Assembly: GCF_900624995.1 (NCBI RefSeq)
Contig: NZ_UYXQ01000020.1
Location: forward strand, 1-64,000
Length of the DNA: 64,000 nt
DNA from: Pseudomonas antarctica
GTDB lineage: Bacteria > Pseudomonadota > Gammaproteobacteria > Pseudomonadales > Pseudomonadaceae
Reading direction: 5' to 3'
Part shown: positions 16,401-26,223 of the stretch, one piece after another
How positions within the stretch are numbered: position 1 is the first letter of the stretch
Layout: each line of letters opens with the position of its first letter
Notes under the pieces: generated by a model
Told to the model about the DNA's origin: nothing
What the model saw: only the letters and a program-made list of their open reading frames with translations
Database searches by the model: none
Program-made: the position numbers and the translations under genes

Positions 16401-17930
16401 TCAAAGCTCAGGTTGGGTAGTCGCCTGAGCCGCCTGCTCATACCCATAGGCCATGGCCAGCAAGGTGGGCTCGGTCCAGCGGGTGCCGAAAAAGTAGGCG
16501 CCGGTCGGCAGGCCATCATCATTGGTCCCGGAAGGCACAGTAATGCCTGGGTAACCGGCTATTGCCACGCCGAAGTAAGTGTTGCTATCAACGTCCGAAA
16601 CCATGGCATCCAGGTTTTGTGCGTTGATGGGGTCATCCACCGTGCTGCGAAAATCCTGGATAAGCTCGTCCCAAAGCGTCTTGCGTTGCGCCGACGTCAG
16701 AGTGGCCGCGCTGACTTCCTCAAGCACTGGCTGGTGATCCGCCACGGTGCCATCACGGTCTTCGTTGAACTTGATCAGCTCAGTCAGCGACTTGACCGGT
16801 AACCCTGTGCGCTTGGCCAGGTAGCCATTCAACGCCTCCTTCACGTCCGAGAGCAGTACTTCGCCGTAGCGTGAAGCGTCCGCCAGTCGCAGGTTGACCG
16901 GTACCAAAATAGCGCCCTGCTCGCGAAGCACCTGGAGTGTCTTGCGAAATAGCGTGCTGTTTTCCACCGGCAGGTTTTCACCGTTTGCGGTAAACGTCTC
17001 GGGATAGCCAATCCGCTTTCCCTTCAAGGCGTCAGGCACCAGCAGTTGGGTGTAATCAATACCTTGCGGGGCGCCCAGGCTTTCGGGATCGCGGGGGTCA
17101 CTGCCCGACATCGCATTGAGCATCAACGCGACGTCATAGACCGAGCGCGCCATGGGGCCAGGGGTGTCTTGGCGCTGGCTGGCGGGAATAATACCGTTGC
17201 GATCCAACAGCCCGAGGCTGGGCTTGAGCCCTACCACCCCGTTGAGTGCCGCCGGTACTATAATCGAACCGTTGGTTTCAGCGCCGACCGCCAAGGGCGC
17301 CAGCCCGGCAGCGACCGCGGCGGCTGACCCGGAGCTTGAGCCGCCGACGTCGGCGTCGTGTTTATACGGATTGCGTGTTTGCCCGCCCCGGCTACTCCAA
17401 CCATCAGGGCCACCGCGAAAGCCCGCAAGTTCAGTCATATTGGTTTTACCCAGGATCACCGCGCCCTGCTCGATCAGGTAATCGACAAGCGGCGCATTCT
17501 TGTCGGCCGCCGCGCCTACAAGTCCAAAAGCACCTGCACTGGTTTGCATACCTGTGGTTTCGATGGTGTCCTTGAGCAAAATGGGGACGCCATGCAATGG
17601 GCCACGAACGTTGCCATTGGCCCGCTCGCGGTCCAGCGCCCGCGCGCTCGCAAGCGCCTCGGGGTTGGTTTCGATGATTGAGCGCAGTTGGGGGTCCAAC
17701 TGGCGGATACGCGCTTGCAGGTAGCTGACCAAATCAACCGAGGTAAGCCCGTTCGGTTTCGCCATTTGCTCGCCCAATTCGCGAACACTGGCGTACTCAG
17801 TACCCGGGGGGACGGGTTTCGCATCGGCAGGTGAATGCCCCCTGGTCAGCGGCTGTGCTCTGTGCCGAATGATCGAATACATGCCATAAGCAACGCCCAA
17901 CATAAGGACTCTCCTGAGTTGCGAATTCAC
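16401..17930 (-). CDS. Amidase signature family hydrolase
   Basis: 509 residues with a short N-terminal hydrophobic stretch (RRVLMLGVAYGMYSII) that may anchor or export it. The Ser-cisSer-Lys machinery is visible: Lys in LLKDTIETTG near 119, the serine-rich GGSSSGSAAAVAAGL segment near 195, and the following glycine loop GAETNGSIIVPA carrying the nucleophile Ser. It hydrolyses amides, substrate unknown. A related but catalytically empty protein lies next to it at 18002-18760 on the same strand. Confidence 0.9.
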   Translation of the reverse strand: MNSQLRRVLMLGVAYGMYSIIRHRAQPLTRGHSPADAKPVPPGTEYASVRELGEQMAKPNGLTSVDLVSYLQARIRQLDPQLRSIIETNPEALASARALDRERANGNVRGPLHGVPILLKDTIETTGMQTSAGAFGLVGAAADKNAPLVDYLIEQGAVILGKTNMTELAGFRGGPDGWSSRGGQTRNPYKHDADVGGSSSGSAAAVAAGLAPLAVGAETNGSIIVPAALNGVVGLKPSLGLLDRNGIIPASQRQDTPGPMARSVYDVALMLNAMSGSDPRDPESLGAPQGIDYTQLLVPDALKGKRIGYPETFTANGENLPVENSTLFRKTLQVLREQGAILVPVNLRLADASRYGEVLLSDVKEALNGYLAKRTGLPVKSLTELIKFNEDRDGTVADHQPVLEEVSAATLTSAQRKTLWDELIQDFRSTVDDPINAQNLDAMVSDVDSNTYFGVAIAGYPGITVPSGTNDDGLPTGAYFFGTRWTEPTLLAMAYGYEQAAQATTQPEL

Positions 17931-18001
17931 GAAGGATCAAGGTTGATCCGTTCGCCATTCTAAGAACCCCAGCCCGGTGCGGACGTTAAGACCGCAGCTA
18001 A

Positions 18002-18760
18002 TCACATCGTAGGAGGGCTCAGCACACCACGTAGTTGCCCTTGACTGCCTGACGCGCCAGCGCTGATATGTCGATAGGCACACAACAACACCGGCAACGC
18101 ATCACGTGACCATCGTGCGCCATAAAACCAGAGCTTCGTGCCATCCTCAAACGGTTCGCACAGCGATGGATACCCGCTTATGCAAGCCCGATGAAACGCG
18201 GCACTCTGGTCGTCAGACACCAAGGCATCAAGACGATGTTCGGTCACGAGGTGGTCGATTTCATTACGTTGCAGGGTAAATTGGAGGCCGTGATCTTCAC
18301 GTCGCGCATCCACCGCCACCAAGTGCGCACCGGCCTGGCGCAGTATGTCGAAGGCTCGATACATGGCTGCGCGGTGTTCGAGGGGTTCGCCATGATCACC
18401 ACGCACGTACCGGTCAGCAAAACCGATACGCCACCCCGCCAGCATCTGGGAGGCGGTGAACGTGGTGTTATTGAGCACCAAGGGGACTTCCACCAACACC
18501 GGGCCGGTGGGGTCGATACCACTCAAGGCAATGAGTGATAACGCAGGATCCTGTACGGGCCTCAACGGCGGAGCCAAGGTGTTATAACCGGGAATCAGTG
18601 GGACGCTCCTCTGATGCTCGGCACTGAAGACGACACTGCCCTGGTTCGTTTTGTCAGCTTGAGAAGGGACGGCATTGAGCACTTCGCCGACCATTGACTG
18701 CGAATCGCCTAAGTGACAAGGCATCCCTAGGAACCAACGTGTCCTACAATCTTTTTCCAT
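18002..18760 (-). CDS. Amidase-like C-terminal domain protein without the catalytic triad
   Basis: 252 residues. The last 90 (ALVSDD, then ISGYPSLCEPFEDGTKLWFYGARW) align by eye with the C-terminus of the neighbouring amidase (AMVSDVD, then IAGYPGITVP and GAYFFGTRW), and the middle (GWRIGFADRY, FDILRQAGAHLVAV) matches the amidase segment GKRIGYPETF, LQVLREQGAILVPV. The Lys and Ser-Ser-Ser motifs are absent. ATG 18760 opens a clean frame, so it is either a stand-alone non-enzymatic protein or a truncated amidase. Confidence 0.65.
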   Translation of the reverse strand: MEKDCRTRWFLGMPCHLGDSQSMVGEVLNAVPSQADKTNQGSVVFSAEHQRSVPLIPGYNTLAPPLRPVQDPALSLIALSGIDPTGPVLVEVPLVLNNTTFTASQMLAGWRIGFADRYVRGDHGEPLEHRAAMYRAFDILRQAGAHLVAVDARREDHGLQFTLQRNEIDHLVTEHRLDALVSDDQSAAFHRACISGYPSLCEPFEDGTKLWFYGARWSRDALPVLLCAYRHISAGASGSQGQLRGVLSPPTM

Positions 18761-18868
18761 AGAACCTGCACCCCGAGAATAAATTGCCCGGGATCATCGC
18801 ACCGTCATCTGACGTTTGTCGCAAGGCTGAAACACCCTGAAAACTCATTTTTCCAGGGCCCACGCTCG

Positions 18869-19927
18869 TCAGCCCGCAGCGTGCTCTTGCGCACCTTGAG
18901 TTTCCACGTCCAGCCACCACGCATGACCGCGCTCAGGCTGGTTCAAGCTGAACGCCTGACCCATCGCCGGCGTGGTAATCGACACGTTGCGCTCCCAGGC
19001 CAGGGCCATGATGCGGTCGAACGGTTCGTGCCAGGCGTGGAACGCCAAGTCGAAGGTGCCGTTGTGAATCGGCAGCAACCAACGCCCCTTTAGGTCGATG
19101 TGTGCTTGCAGGGTTTGTTCCGGCTGCATGTGCACGTGCGGCCAATCGACGTTGTAAGCACCTGTTTCCATCAGCGTCAGGTCAAACGGGCCGTAGTGTT
19201 CGCCAATACGTTTGAAACCGTCGAAATAACCGGTGTCGCCGCTGAAAAAGATTCGCCGTGCGCCGTCGATCATCACCCAGGAACACCACAGGGTCTGGTT
19301 GCTATCAAACAGGCCACGCCCGGAAAAGTGCTGGGCCGGCGTGGCGACAAAACGAATGCCGTCCACTTCAGTGCCTGCCCACCAATCCAGTTGCCTCACT
19401 TTGCTGGCGTCCACACCCCATTTGATCAGGATGTCGCCTACGCCCAGCGGGGCGAGAAAGTAGCGGGTTTTGTCGGCCAGTTGCACCACGGCCTTGTGGT
19501 CAAGATGGTCGTAATGATTGTGGGAAAGAATCACCGCTTCCAGTGGGGGCAGGTCTTCCAGGCTGATAGGTGGCGGGTGGAAGCGCTTGGGCCCGGCCCA
19601 ACTGAACGGTGAGGCGCGCTCGGCGAACACCGGGTCGGTTACCCAGAATTTACCGCGCATTTTCAGCAAGACGGTGGAATGCCCAAGGCGGAACACACTG
19701 TGATCGGGAGCGGCCAGAAGCTGCTCACGCGTCAGCGGTTGCACCGGGACCTTGCCCACGGGCCGCGTGCTGCGTGGCTTGTTGAAAAGCATGTTCCAGA
19801 AAATCCGCAACGTTTTGCCAAAGCCCCCGTGTTGCACCGGGGCTTCGTTGCTGAAATATCCTTGCTCCTGATCGGCAGGCTTGCGTGCCGTTGGCGCTGG
19901 ATCGAGTCGGCTTGAAATCGTGGCCAT
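18869..19927 (-). CDS. Metallo-beta-lactamase-fold hydrolase, NAPE-PLD-like
   Basis: 352 residues. Metal-binding motif HNHYDHLD at 136-143, further ligands in FVATPAQHFSGRG and in FFSGDTGYFDG, and a final His in LLPIHNGTFDLAFH. The family hydrolyses phosphodiesters or lactones; membrane-lipid hydrolysis is a common assignment. It is transcribed away from a TetR regulator and shares its operator region, so TetR repression is likely. Confidence 0.88.
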   Translation of the reverse strand: MATISSRLDPAPTARKPADQEQGYFSNEAPVQHGGFGKTLRIFWNMLFNKPRSTRPVGKVPVQPLTREQLLAAPDHSVFRLGHSTVLLKMRGKFWVTDPVFAERASPFSWAGPKRFHPPPISLEDLPPLEAVILSHNHYDHLDHKAVVQLADKTRYFLAPLGVGDILIKWGVDASKVRQLDWWAGTEVDGIRFVATPAQHFSGRGLFDSNQTLWCSWVMIDGARRIFFSGDTGYFDGFKRIGEHYGPFDLTLMETGAYNVDWPHVHMQPEQTLQAHIDLKGRWLLPIHNGTFDLAFHAWHEPFDRIMALAWERNVSITTPAMGQAFSLNQPERGHAWWLDVETQGAQEHAAG

Positions 19928-19960
19928 TGTTGAGTGACTCCTACATTCCGCCCTTATAGT

Positions 19961-19976
19961 TACACTGCACAGTGTA
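19961..19976. promoter_or_regulatory. Palindromic operator between the MBL and tetR genes
   Basis: TACACTG-CA-CAGTGTA is a perfect 7+7 palindrome 34 bases before the MBL-gene start. An imperfect relative (ACTACCGAGTGTAA, about 20010-20023) lies near the tetR start. It is the obvious TetR binding site. Confidence 0.75.
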
Positions 19977-20041
19977 GTTTCTAGATTGCAACAAAACCCG
20001 GAGCAAGTAAACTACCGAGTGTAATTTTCCCTTAGAGCTGA

Positions 20042-20692
20042 ATGCTATCCATGACTGCGCCCCAACGCCTCACCGACCGTAAACGCGAAGCCATCGTGGC
20101 CGCGGCTATCACCGAGTTTCGGGCTAACGGGTTCGAGGTCACCAGCATGGACAAAATCGCTGCCACCGCCGGCGTTTCCAAGCGTACGGTGTACAACCAC
20201 TTCCCCAGCAAGGAAGAGTTATTTGCAGAAATTCTCCACCAACTGTGGGCCAGCAGTGTTGCCCAGTTGGACCTGAGCTACGCCAGTGACCGCCCATTGC
20301 GCGATCAATTACGCGGCTTGCTGCAGGCGAAAATGCAGATGATGTCGGACGCCAACTTCCTCGACCTGGCCCGTGTCGCGATTGCCGCGACCATTCATTC
20401 GCCGGAACGCGCGCAAGACATGGTCAACCGCCTGAGCAAGCGCGAAGAGGGTTTTACCCTGTGGGTACGCGCCGCTCAGGAAGATGGCCGCCTCAACTGC
20501 ACCGACCCGGCCTTCGCGGCCCTTCAGATACAAAGCCTGCTCAAAGCTTTCGCGTTCTGGCCACAAATCACCCAGGGCCAACCGACGCTTGACGACGCCA
20601 GCCAGGCTGACGTTATCGAGTCGGCTATCGACCTGTTCCTCGCCGGCTACGAAGTCAGCGCTTCCCGCCCGCAGCAAAAGCCGGTTGCATGA
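20042..20692 (+). CDS. TetR-family repressor
   Basis: 216 residues. HTH at about 15-60 (AAAITEFRANGFEVTSMDKI then GVSKRTVYNHFPSKEELF), with an AefR-like C-terminal ligand domain. ATG 20042 or ATG 20051 can serve as start. Divergent from the MBL-fold hydrolase and separated by a palindromic operator, so it probably represses that gene and itself. Confidence 0.9.
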   Translation: MLSMTAPQRLTDRKREAIVAAAITEFRANGFEVTSMDKIAATAGVSKRTVYNHFPSKEELFAEILHQLWASSVAQLDLSYASDRPLRDQLRGLLQAKMQMMSDANFLDLARVAIAATIHSPERAQDMVNRLSKREEGFTLWVRAAQEDGRLNCTDPAFAALQIQSLLKAFAFWPQITQGQPTLDDASQADVIESAIDLFLAGYEVSASRPQQKPVA

Positions 20693-20868
20693 GCGACATT
20701 CCAGGTCGTTTTTAACCCATTTGCACACTGCATTGCACAAATGGCCTGGAAGGACACTGATTATTCCTACGCGAATAACTGACAATATTCACAACTATTA
20801 TCCGATCAACGGTTCTAGCCGCTGACGCACGCTGTCGTATCTGCAAAAAAGAGCTGACCCGGAACATT

Positions 20869-21927
20869 ATGGAAAACAGACGAGGCAAAGGGCTTTCATT
20901 TGCCAGGCGTATCTACAAGCCAAGGATCATCGGCCTGGGTATCGGTTGTATCAGTGTCGTCGGCGCCCTTTACCCTTTGGCTATGCCGGGTTGGGTCTGG
21001 GCGTTCCTGATATTCAATGGCTACGCTTGGGCGCATGTGGCCTACCAGCTATCAACGCGCTCACAGTTTCCCTACCAGGCTGAACAGCGCAACTTACTTT
21101 ATGACTCGCTGTTCGGCGGCTTCTGGGCGGCGGCTACCCAGTTCACGCCGCTGACGGCCGTGACCATCTTGTCGATGATGACCATGAACAACGTCGCGGC
21201 CGGCGGCAAGCGCCTGTTCCTTCGCGGGGTGCTGGCGCAGTTCGTCGGTATCGGGGTCGCGTGGGGGGTGTTCGGGATCAAGTTCAACCCCAACGTCGGC
21301 CTAGCCCAGGTCTACACCTGCCTGCCCATGTTGATGCTCTATCCAGTGGCCATCGGCATGGTCTGCTATCAGTTGGCAATCAAGTTGTCGGAACATAAAC
21401 GCGCGCTCAGCGCCCTGAGCCGCACCGACAGCCTGACCGGCTTGCTTAACCACGGGTCCTGGAAAGACCTGTTGCACCTCAAATTCCACAAGTGCCAACA
21501 GCAACAAAGCCACGCCACCATCGCGCTGATCGATATCGACCACTTCAAGCAGATCAATGACACCCACGGCCATATCGTGGGTGATGCAGTGCTGCGGCAA
21601 CTTAGCCTGGAGTTGCGCAGAGTCCTGCGGGAAAACGACTTGGCCGGCCGTTACGGAGGTGACGAGTTCTGTGTGATTCTTCCGCAAATGCCCCTGGAGG
21701 TAGCCGCACAGGTCATGGAACACATGCGCGAAACATTCAGTAACTATCGCAACCCTCACATCCCCGAGCTGCACGTGAGCCTGAGCATTGGCCTGGCTGA
21801 CTTTCAACCGTCCTTCAGCGATGCCGCAATGTGGCTCAACGCCGCGGATCGTGCGCTGTATGCCGCCAAAGACACCGGTCGCAACCGAGTCAAGGTCAGC
21901 GACTACGTGGTCGCCCACTCGGCCTAA
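20869..21927 (+). CDS. MASE2-GGDEF diguanylate cyclase, DgcC/AdrA-like
   Basis: 352 residues. A MASE2 membrane sensor (about 15-175, four to five hydrophobic spans, with GWVWAFLIFNGYAWAHVAYQ near 41) is followed by a GGDEF domain with an intact active site (GGDEF at 263-267) and an I-site RxxD (Arg254, Asp257) five residues before it, so product inhibition is expected. It makes c-di-GMP at the inner membrane, typically promoting exopolysaccharide and attachment. It stands alone, and PAS-MCP receptor genes of the BdlA type lie nearby. Confidence 0.92.
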   Translation: MENRRGKGLSFARRIYKPRIIGLGIGCISVVGALYPLAMPGWVWAFLIFNGYAWAHVAYQLSTRSQFPYQAEQRNLLYDSLFGGFWAAATQFTPLTAVTILSMMTMNNVAAGGKRLFLRGVLAQFVGIGVAWGVFGIKFNPNVGLAQVYTCLPMLMLYPVAIGMVCYQLAIKLSEHKRALSALSRTDSLTGLLNHGSWKDLLHLKFHKCQQQQSHATIALIDIDHFKQINDTHGHIVGDAVLRQLSLELRRVLRENDLAGRYGGDEFCVILPQMPLEVAAQVMEHMRETFSNYRNPHIPELHVSLSIGLADFQPSFSDAAMWLNAADRALYAAKDTGRNRVKVSDYVVAHSA

Positions 21928-22152
21928 GTCGTCCTACGGCATCTCGTCTGAATGTTCCGCCGCTGCGTCGCCGCGATAGCATAATGCCGCCATTGGTCGC
22001 ATAGCCCATAAGATCGCGGCCGTTGCGGCGAACTTCTTGGCCGGCCGATCACTCTGAGTCCGTTGTTCAACCCCCCTCTGTCGGCACAAGGAAGCTGACA
22101 ATGAGCACGTCAACCGTAAGGCTCAGCGCCCTACGGGGGCAGGCGCATATTC

Positions 22153-23511
22153 ATGGATACCTCAGACGCGTGCTTCCCCGAGCTCTCGAACATGCTATTC
22201 AACGCCCATAAAAAAACCATCAACACCCTGCAACACACCAACGCCCAACAAGCCAGCCTGCTGGATGCCATCGAGCGCTCCATGGCAGTGATCGAATTCG
22301 ACCTGCAAGGCACGGTATTACGGGCCAACGACAATTTCCTCAAGACCATGAGCTACCGCGCCGAACAAATCGCGGGCCAGGCCCACCGGATGTTCTGCAC
22401 GCCCACGTTCGCCCGCAGCGCCGAGTACAACCAGCTGTGGACGCAGTTGCGCAATGGCCACTTCCAATCGGGCACCTTTGAACGGGTGGCCGGCGACGGC
22501 CAGTCGGTGTGGCTGGAAGCCAGCTACAACCCGGTGCGCGATGAAGCCGGCCAGGTCATCAAAGTGGTGAAGTACGCGATGGACGTCACCCCACGCCTGC
22601 AGGCCGAAAGCGAAGCCAACGCCAAGCTGGGCGCCATCGACCGCGCGATGGCCGTGATCGAGTTCAACCTCGACGGCACCATCCTTACCGCCAACCCGAA
22701 CTTTTTACAGCGTATGGGCTACAGCCTGGCGCAGATCCAGGGCAAGCATCACCGCCTGTTCTGCAAGCCGGAGTTGGCCAGTAGTGCCACGTACGCCGAG
22801 TTCTGGAAACGCTTGAACCAGGGCGAGCTGTTCAGCGGCCAGTTCGAGCGCATCGACAGAAACGGTCAGACGGTCTGGCTCGAAGCCAATTACAACCCGG
22901 TGTACGACGCCAGCGGGCGACTGTGCAAGGTGGTGAAGTTCGCCTCCGACATCACCGCCAGAGTGCAGCAACACGCCGCCGACGCCGCAAGCGCAGCGCA
23001 GGCTTACCACATCTCCCTGAGCACCCGTGACATCGCCGAAAAAGGCGCCGATGTGATCCAGCAAACCGCCACTGGCATGCGCGAAATTGCCGCCGACATT
23101 GAAGGCTCTTCGCAACTGATCGCCAAGCTGGGCGAGCGCTCGCAACAGATCACCGCCATCGTCAACACCATTCGCGGGATTGCCGACCAGACCAACTTGC
23201 TCGCACTCAACGCCGCCATCGAAGCCGCACGCGCCGGCGAGCAAGGCCGCGGCTTTGCTGTGGTCGCCGATGAAGTGCGGCAGCTGGCAGCGCGCACCAG
23301 CGGCTCGACAGCGGAGATTTCCAGCATGATCGCGATGATCCAGGAGCAAACCCGCCAAGCCATCGACAGCATGGAAGGCACCCGCGACCGCGCCGCACAG
23401 GGCGTGGAGTTGGCCAACCAGGCGGGCACGGTGATCTTGCAGATTCGCGAAGGCACCGGCGAAGCCGTCCAAGCGGTGAGTGCGTTTGCCAATGAGCGAG
23501 GCACCAGCTGA
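22153..23511 (+). CDS. PAS-PAS-MCP cytoplasmic chemoreceptor, BdlA-like
   Basis: 452 residues without membrane spans. Two PAS domains (about 35-150 and 155-275), each opening with RSMAVIEF or RAMAVIEF, contain [20 protein letters not shown]-type cores. A methyl-accepting signalling hairpin follows with a tip near 350 ([20 protein letters not shown]). The architecture equals Pseudomonas BdlA, which links redox/c-di-GMP cues to biofilm dispersal. The gene at 56670 has the same architecture. The cyclase at 20869 is upstream on the same strand, but over 200 bases separate the two. Confidence 0.85.
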   Translation: MDTSDACFPELSNMLFNAHKKTINTLQHTNAQQASLLDAIERSMAVIEFDLQGTVLRANDNFLKTMSYRAEQIAGQAHRMFCTPTFARSAEYNQLWTQLRNGHFQSGTFERVAGDGQSVWLEASYNPVRDEAGQVIKVVKYAMDVTPRLQAESEANAKLGAIDRAMAVIEFNLDGTILTANPNFLQRMGYSLAQIQGKHHRLFCKPELASSATYAEFWKRLNQGELFSGQFERIDRNGQTVWLEANYNPVYDASGRLCKVVKFASDITARVQQHAADAASAAQAYHISLSTRDIAEKGADVIQQTATGMREIAADIEGSSQLIAKLGERSQQITAIVNTIRGIADQTNLLALNAAIEAARAGEQGRGFAVVADEVRQLAARTSGSTAEISSMIAMIQEQTRQAIDSMEGTRDRAAQGVELANQAGTVILQIREGTGEAVQAVSAFANERGTS

Positions 23512-23587
23512 CCCGATCTTCATGTGTCTGGCCTGGCGGCTCGGTCTATAGTGCTGATTGTCTTTACGCTCAGGATTCGAGCCCGCC

Positions 23588-24106
23588 ATGCCCCCAGACA
23601 AACCAGAAGCTGCCCCCGTCGATCACCTGCGTTTCCACCGTGTTCACGCCCACCTGACGTCGACCTTCGGGAACGACACATTTGCCCTTAAAGCCGAAGC
23701 CTTCGCTCGGTTCTTCGGGACGCCGACGTTCCTAGGCGCGCAAACCGTGATCGTGTTGGTGTGGATCGTGCTGAACATAACCGGCATCACCCACTTCGAC
23801 GTGTACCCGTTCATCCTGCTCAACCTCGCCTTCAGCCTGCAAGCAGCCTATGCAGCGCCGCTGATCCTGCTGGCCCAGACACGCCAGGCCGCCCGCGACA
23901 AAGCGCAGTCCGAGGCCGATGCGCAACACCGCGAAGATATCGCCATTGCTAACATTGAGCGCCAGGCCCAGGCCGCGCAAACCACCCAACAGCTGCTGGA
24001 ATTGCTGGAGCAGAACACCCGCCTGACGGAATTGACCAAGCAACTGACCGAGCGTATCGAGACCCTGACGTGCGAAATGCATGATCAGTTTGTGCGCAAA
24101 CCCTGA
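23588..24106 (+). CDS. DUF1003 membrane protein
   Basis: 172 residues from ATG 23588. Core of DUF1003: FGTPTFLGAQTVIVLVWIVL as span 1, then FDVYPFILLNLAFSLQAAYA as span 2 with APLILLAQTRQAARDK after it. The C-terminal 70 residues form a predicted coiled coil (repeated Gln/Ala/Leu). Function unknown; the family is a two-span inner-membrane protein. Confidence 0.88.
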   Translation: MPPDKPEAAPVDHLRFHRVHAHLTSTFGNDTFALKAEAFARFFGTPTFLGAQTVIVLVWIVLNITGITHFDVYPFILLNLAFSLQAAYAAPLILLAQTRQAARDKAQSEADAQHREDIAIANIERQAQAAQTTQQLLELLEQNTRLTELTKQLTERIETLTCEMHDQFVRKP

Positions 24107-24112
24107 AAAAAC

Positions 24113-24150
24113 AGCGGGCTTGCGCACACAACCTCTGTGGCAAGCCCGCT
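24113..24150. terminator. Hairpin between convergent DUF1003 and lysR genes
   Basis: AGCGGGCTTG (24113-24122) and CAAGCCCGCT (24141-24150) form a perfect 10-base-pair stem just after the DUF1003 stop. It is built from REP-like sequence and lacks a clear T tract. Confidence 0.5.
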
Positions 24151-24185
24151 CGCCACAGTAATCCCACTGGCCAAAAAAGCGCTGT

Positions 24186-25091
24186 TCACGGCAACCGCAC
24201 ATGCCGCCCCAGCTCATCAAATAACGTCACCACCGACCGCAGCGCCCGGCAGTCTGGGCGCGTGAGCAGCCACAGCGCGGTGTCACGCCCGGCCAATGCA
24301 GGGCCCAGTGGTTGCAGGCCATCGCCCAATAGAAAGTCCGGCAGTGCCGCCACGCCCAGCCCCGCGCGCACCAGTTCGGTGACCGACAACATACTGTTGC
24401 AGCGATAACTGGGGCGTACGCCCGGCAAGTGCTCGCGACGCCAAACAACGCTGGGGTGATCGGGCAGGAAGTCATCCGGCGCGATCCAAGGCAGGTCGGC
24501 CAACTCGTGGCCGTCATGCTGACGGGCGAAACCGGCACTGGCACACACCTGATAGTTCACCGTGCCCAGGCAACGGCCAACAAGGTGCTCCGGCGGTGTC
24601 TTGGTCAGGCGCAGGGCGATGTCCGCATCGCGACGGCTGAGGTTGGCGAAATCATTCGACGTGCTCAGCTCCAGGGTCAACGCCGGATACCCGGGCATAA
24701 ACTGCGCCAGCGCCGGCAGCAGCAAACCTTGCAGCACCGAATCGGTACAGGTCAGGCGCACGGTGCCACTGATCACTTCACCGCCCTGCTCCACGCCAAT
24801 GCGCGCCGCTTCCAAGGCCTGTTCCGCGCGCTCGGCCTGTTGCGCCAGGTTGCTGGCCAAGCTGGTGGGCAGGTAACCGGCGCGGTTTTTTTCAAACAGC
24901 GTCTGGCCCAGGGCCGCCTCCAGCCGCCGCACGGCGCGAAACACCGTGGACACATCCACCCGCAACAGCGCCGCCGCTCGCGCAAGCGTGCCGCCGCGCA
25001 CCAAGGCGAGGATCAGCGAGAGGTCGGGGTAGTCAATTTGATAGTGCGTGGCTGCATTGAACATATGGGCAAACGCCAATACTGATTGCAT
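24186..25091 (-). CDS. LysR-family transcriptional regulator
   Basis: 301 residues from ATG 25091 (ATG 25064 is also possible). HTH at about 20-75 (LILALVRGGTLARAAALL, then VSTVFRAVRRLE), then a substrate-binding fold. It is divergent from the glutamine-amidotransferase-like gene at 25145 with only 53 bases between, so it most likely controls that two-gene unit. Confidence 0.85.
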   Translation of the reverse strand: MQSVLAFAHMFNAATHYQIDYPDLSLILALVRGGTLARAAALLRVDVSTVFRAVRRLEAALGQTLFEKNRAGYLPTSLASNLAQQAERAEQALEAARIGVEQGGEVISGTVRLTCTDSVLQGLLLPALAQFMPGYPALTLELSTSNDFANLSRRDADIALRLTKTPPEHLVGRCLGTVNYQVCASAGFARQHDGHELADLPWIAPDDFLPDHPSVVWRREHLPGVRPSYRCNSMLSVTELVRAGLGVAALPDFLLGDGLQPLGPALAGRDTALWLLTRPDCRALRSVVTLFDELGRHVRLP

Positions 25092-25144
25092 GAACGCCAA
25101 TCTATAGTGCCTATCAGGACACAACAAGCCATGGGACGTACACG

Positions 25145-25852
25145 ATGAAAGCCAGCACCCTGCAACTCGCCCTGATTGGCGATTACAACCCTGACGTGAT
25201 TGCGCACCAGGCCATTCCCGTGGCGCTGCAACAGGCAGCCAACGCCCTGAACCTGAACGTTCACGTGCAATGGCTCGACACAGACTCGATCACGCCCACC
25301 ACTGAACTGCAGACCTTCGACGGCTTCTGGTGTGTTCCCGCCAGCCCCTACCGCGACACCGACGGTGCATTGCGGGCGATTGGTTTTGCCCGCAAGCACA
25401 AGCGGCCTTTGCTCGGCACGTGCGGTGGTTTTCAACATGCGGTGCTCGAATATGCCCGCAACGTACTGGGCTGGGCAGATGCCGAACATGGCGAGATGGC
25501 CCCGGACGCAAAACGCGCGGTGATCGCACCGCTCAGTTGCGCGCTGACAGAGGCGACTGACACTGTGCGTCTGGCGCCTTACACCCGTATCGCCGAGGCT
25601 TATGGGACGCTGGATATCCACGAAGGTTATCGCTGCCGCTACGGCATCAACCCCGAGTTCGCCAACGCACTGCTCGAAGGCGACTTGATTCCAAGCGGCC
25701 ACGATTCGGCGGGCGATCTGCGCGCCGTGGAGTTGCTGGATCACCCGTTTTTCGTCGCCACCTTATTCCAACCCGAACGCGCCGCGCTCAAGGGCGTCAC
25801 ACCGCCGTTGGCGGTGGCCTTGCTCAAGGCCTGTCAGGAGATGGCTGGATGA
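25145..25852 (+). CDS. Class I glutamine-amidotransferase-like protein (CTP-synthase C-terminus related)
   Basis: 235 residues. The nucleophile elbow GTCGGFQH near 97 matches class I glutamine amidotransferases. The usual His-Pro-Glu motif reads QPE (ATLFQPERAAL), so the catalytic His appears replaced by Gln. This matches the family often labelled CTP synthase C-terminal region-related. Glutaminase activity is therefore doubtful. It forms an operon with the ABM gene (ATGA overlap at 25849). Confidence 0.8.
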   Translation: MKASTLQLALIGDYNPDVIAHQAIPVALQQAANALNLNVHVQWLDTDSITPTTELQTFDGFWCVPASPYRDTDGALRAIGFARKHKRPLLGTCGGFQHAVLEYARNVLGWADAEHGEMAPDAKRAVIAPLSCALTEATDTVRLAPYTRIAEAYGTLDIHEGYRCRYGINPEFANALLEGDLIPSGHDSAGDLRAVELLDHPFFVATLFQPERAALKGVTPPLAVALLKACQEMAG

Positions 25853-26169
25853 TCGCCAAGACACCCGCAGCGCCCTACTACGCCGTGATTTTCAGCTCGC
25901 TGCGCACCGAGGGTGATCAAGGCTACGCAAAGGCTGCCGCCCGCATGCTGGAACTGGCGCACGAACAACCGGGGTTTCTCGGGGTGGAATCGGCGCGCGA
26001 GGACGGTTTGGGGATCACGGTGTCCTACTGGGAGAGCGAGCCAGCGATCCTGGCCTGGAAGCAGCAGGCCGAGCATCGCCAAGTGCGCGAGCAAGGGCGC
26101 GCCACCTGGTACTCGGCGTTTCATACACGCGTGTGCAAAGTGGAGCGGGCCTACACCTTCCAAAATTGA
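25849..26169 (+). CDS. Antibiotic biosynthesis monooxygenase (ABM) domain protein
   Basis: 106-residue ferredoxin-like ABM fold: YYAVIFSSLRT as strand 1, GFLGVESARED, then VSYWESEPAILAWKQQAEHR. Small dimers of this family include cofactor-free oxygenases and heme-degrading enzymes; which one this is cannot be told. Translationally coupled to the amidotransferase-like gene by a four-base overlap. Confidence 0.85.
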   Translation: MIAKTPAAPYYAVIFSSLRTEGDQGYAKAAARMLELAHEQPGFLGVESAREDGLGITVSYWESEPAILAWKQQAEHRQVREQGRATWYSAFHTRVCKVERAYTFQN

Positions 26170-26223
26170 AAAGCTGCCCGCTCCCACTTTGGGGATCTCC
26201 ACCGTGCAGCGTTCTTCTATGAA

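Noticed and set aside
22101-22211. Short ORF starting [14 protein letters not shown] before the PAS-PAS-MCP gene
   Set aside because: It runs into the receptor gene in another frame and has no recognisable product or good evidence for translation.
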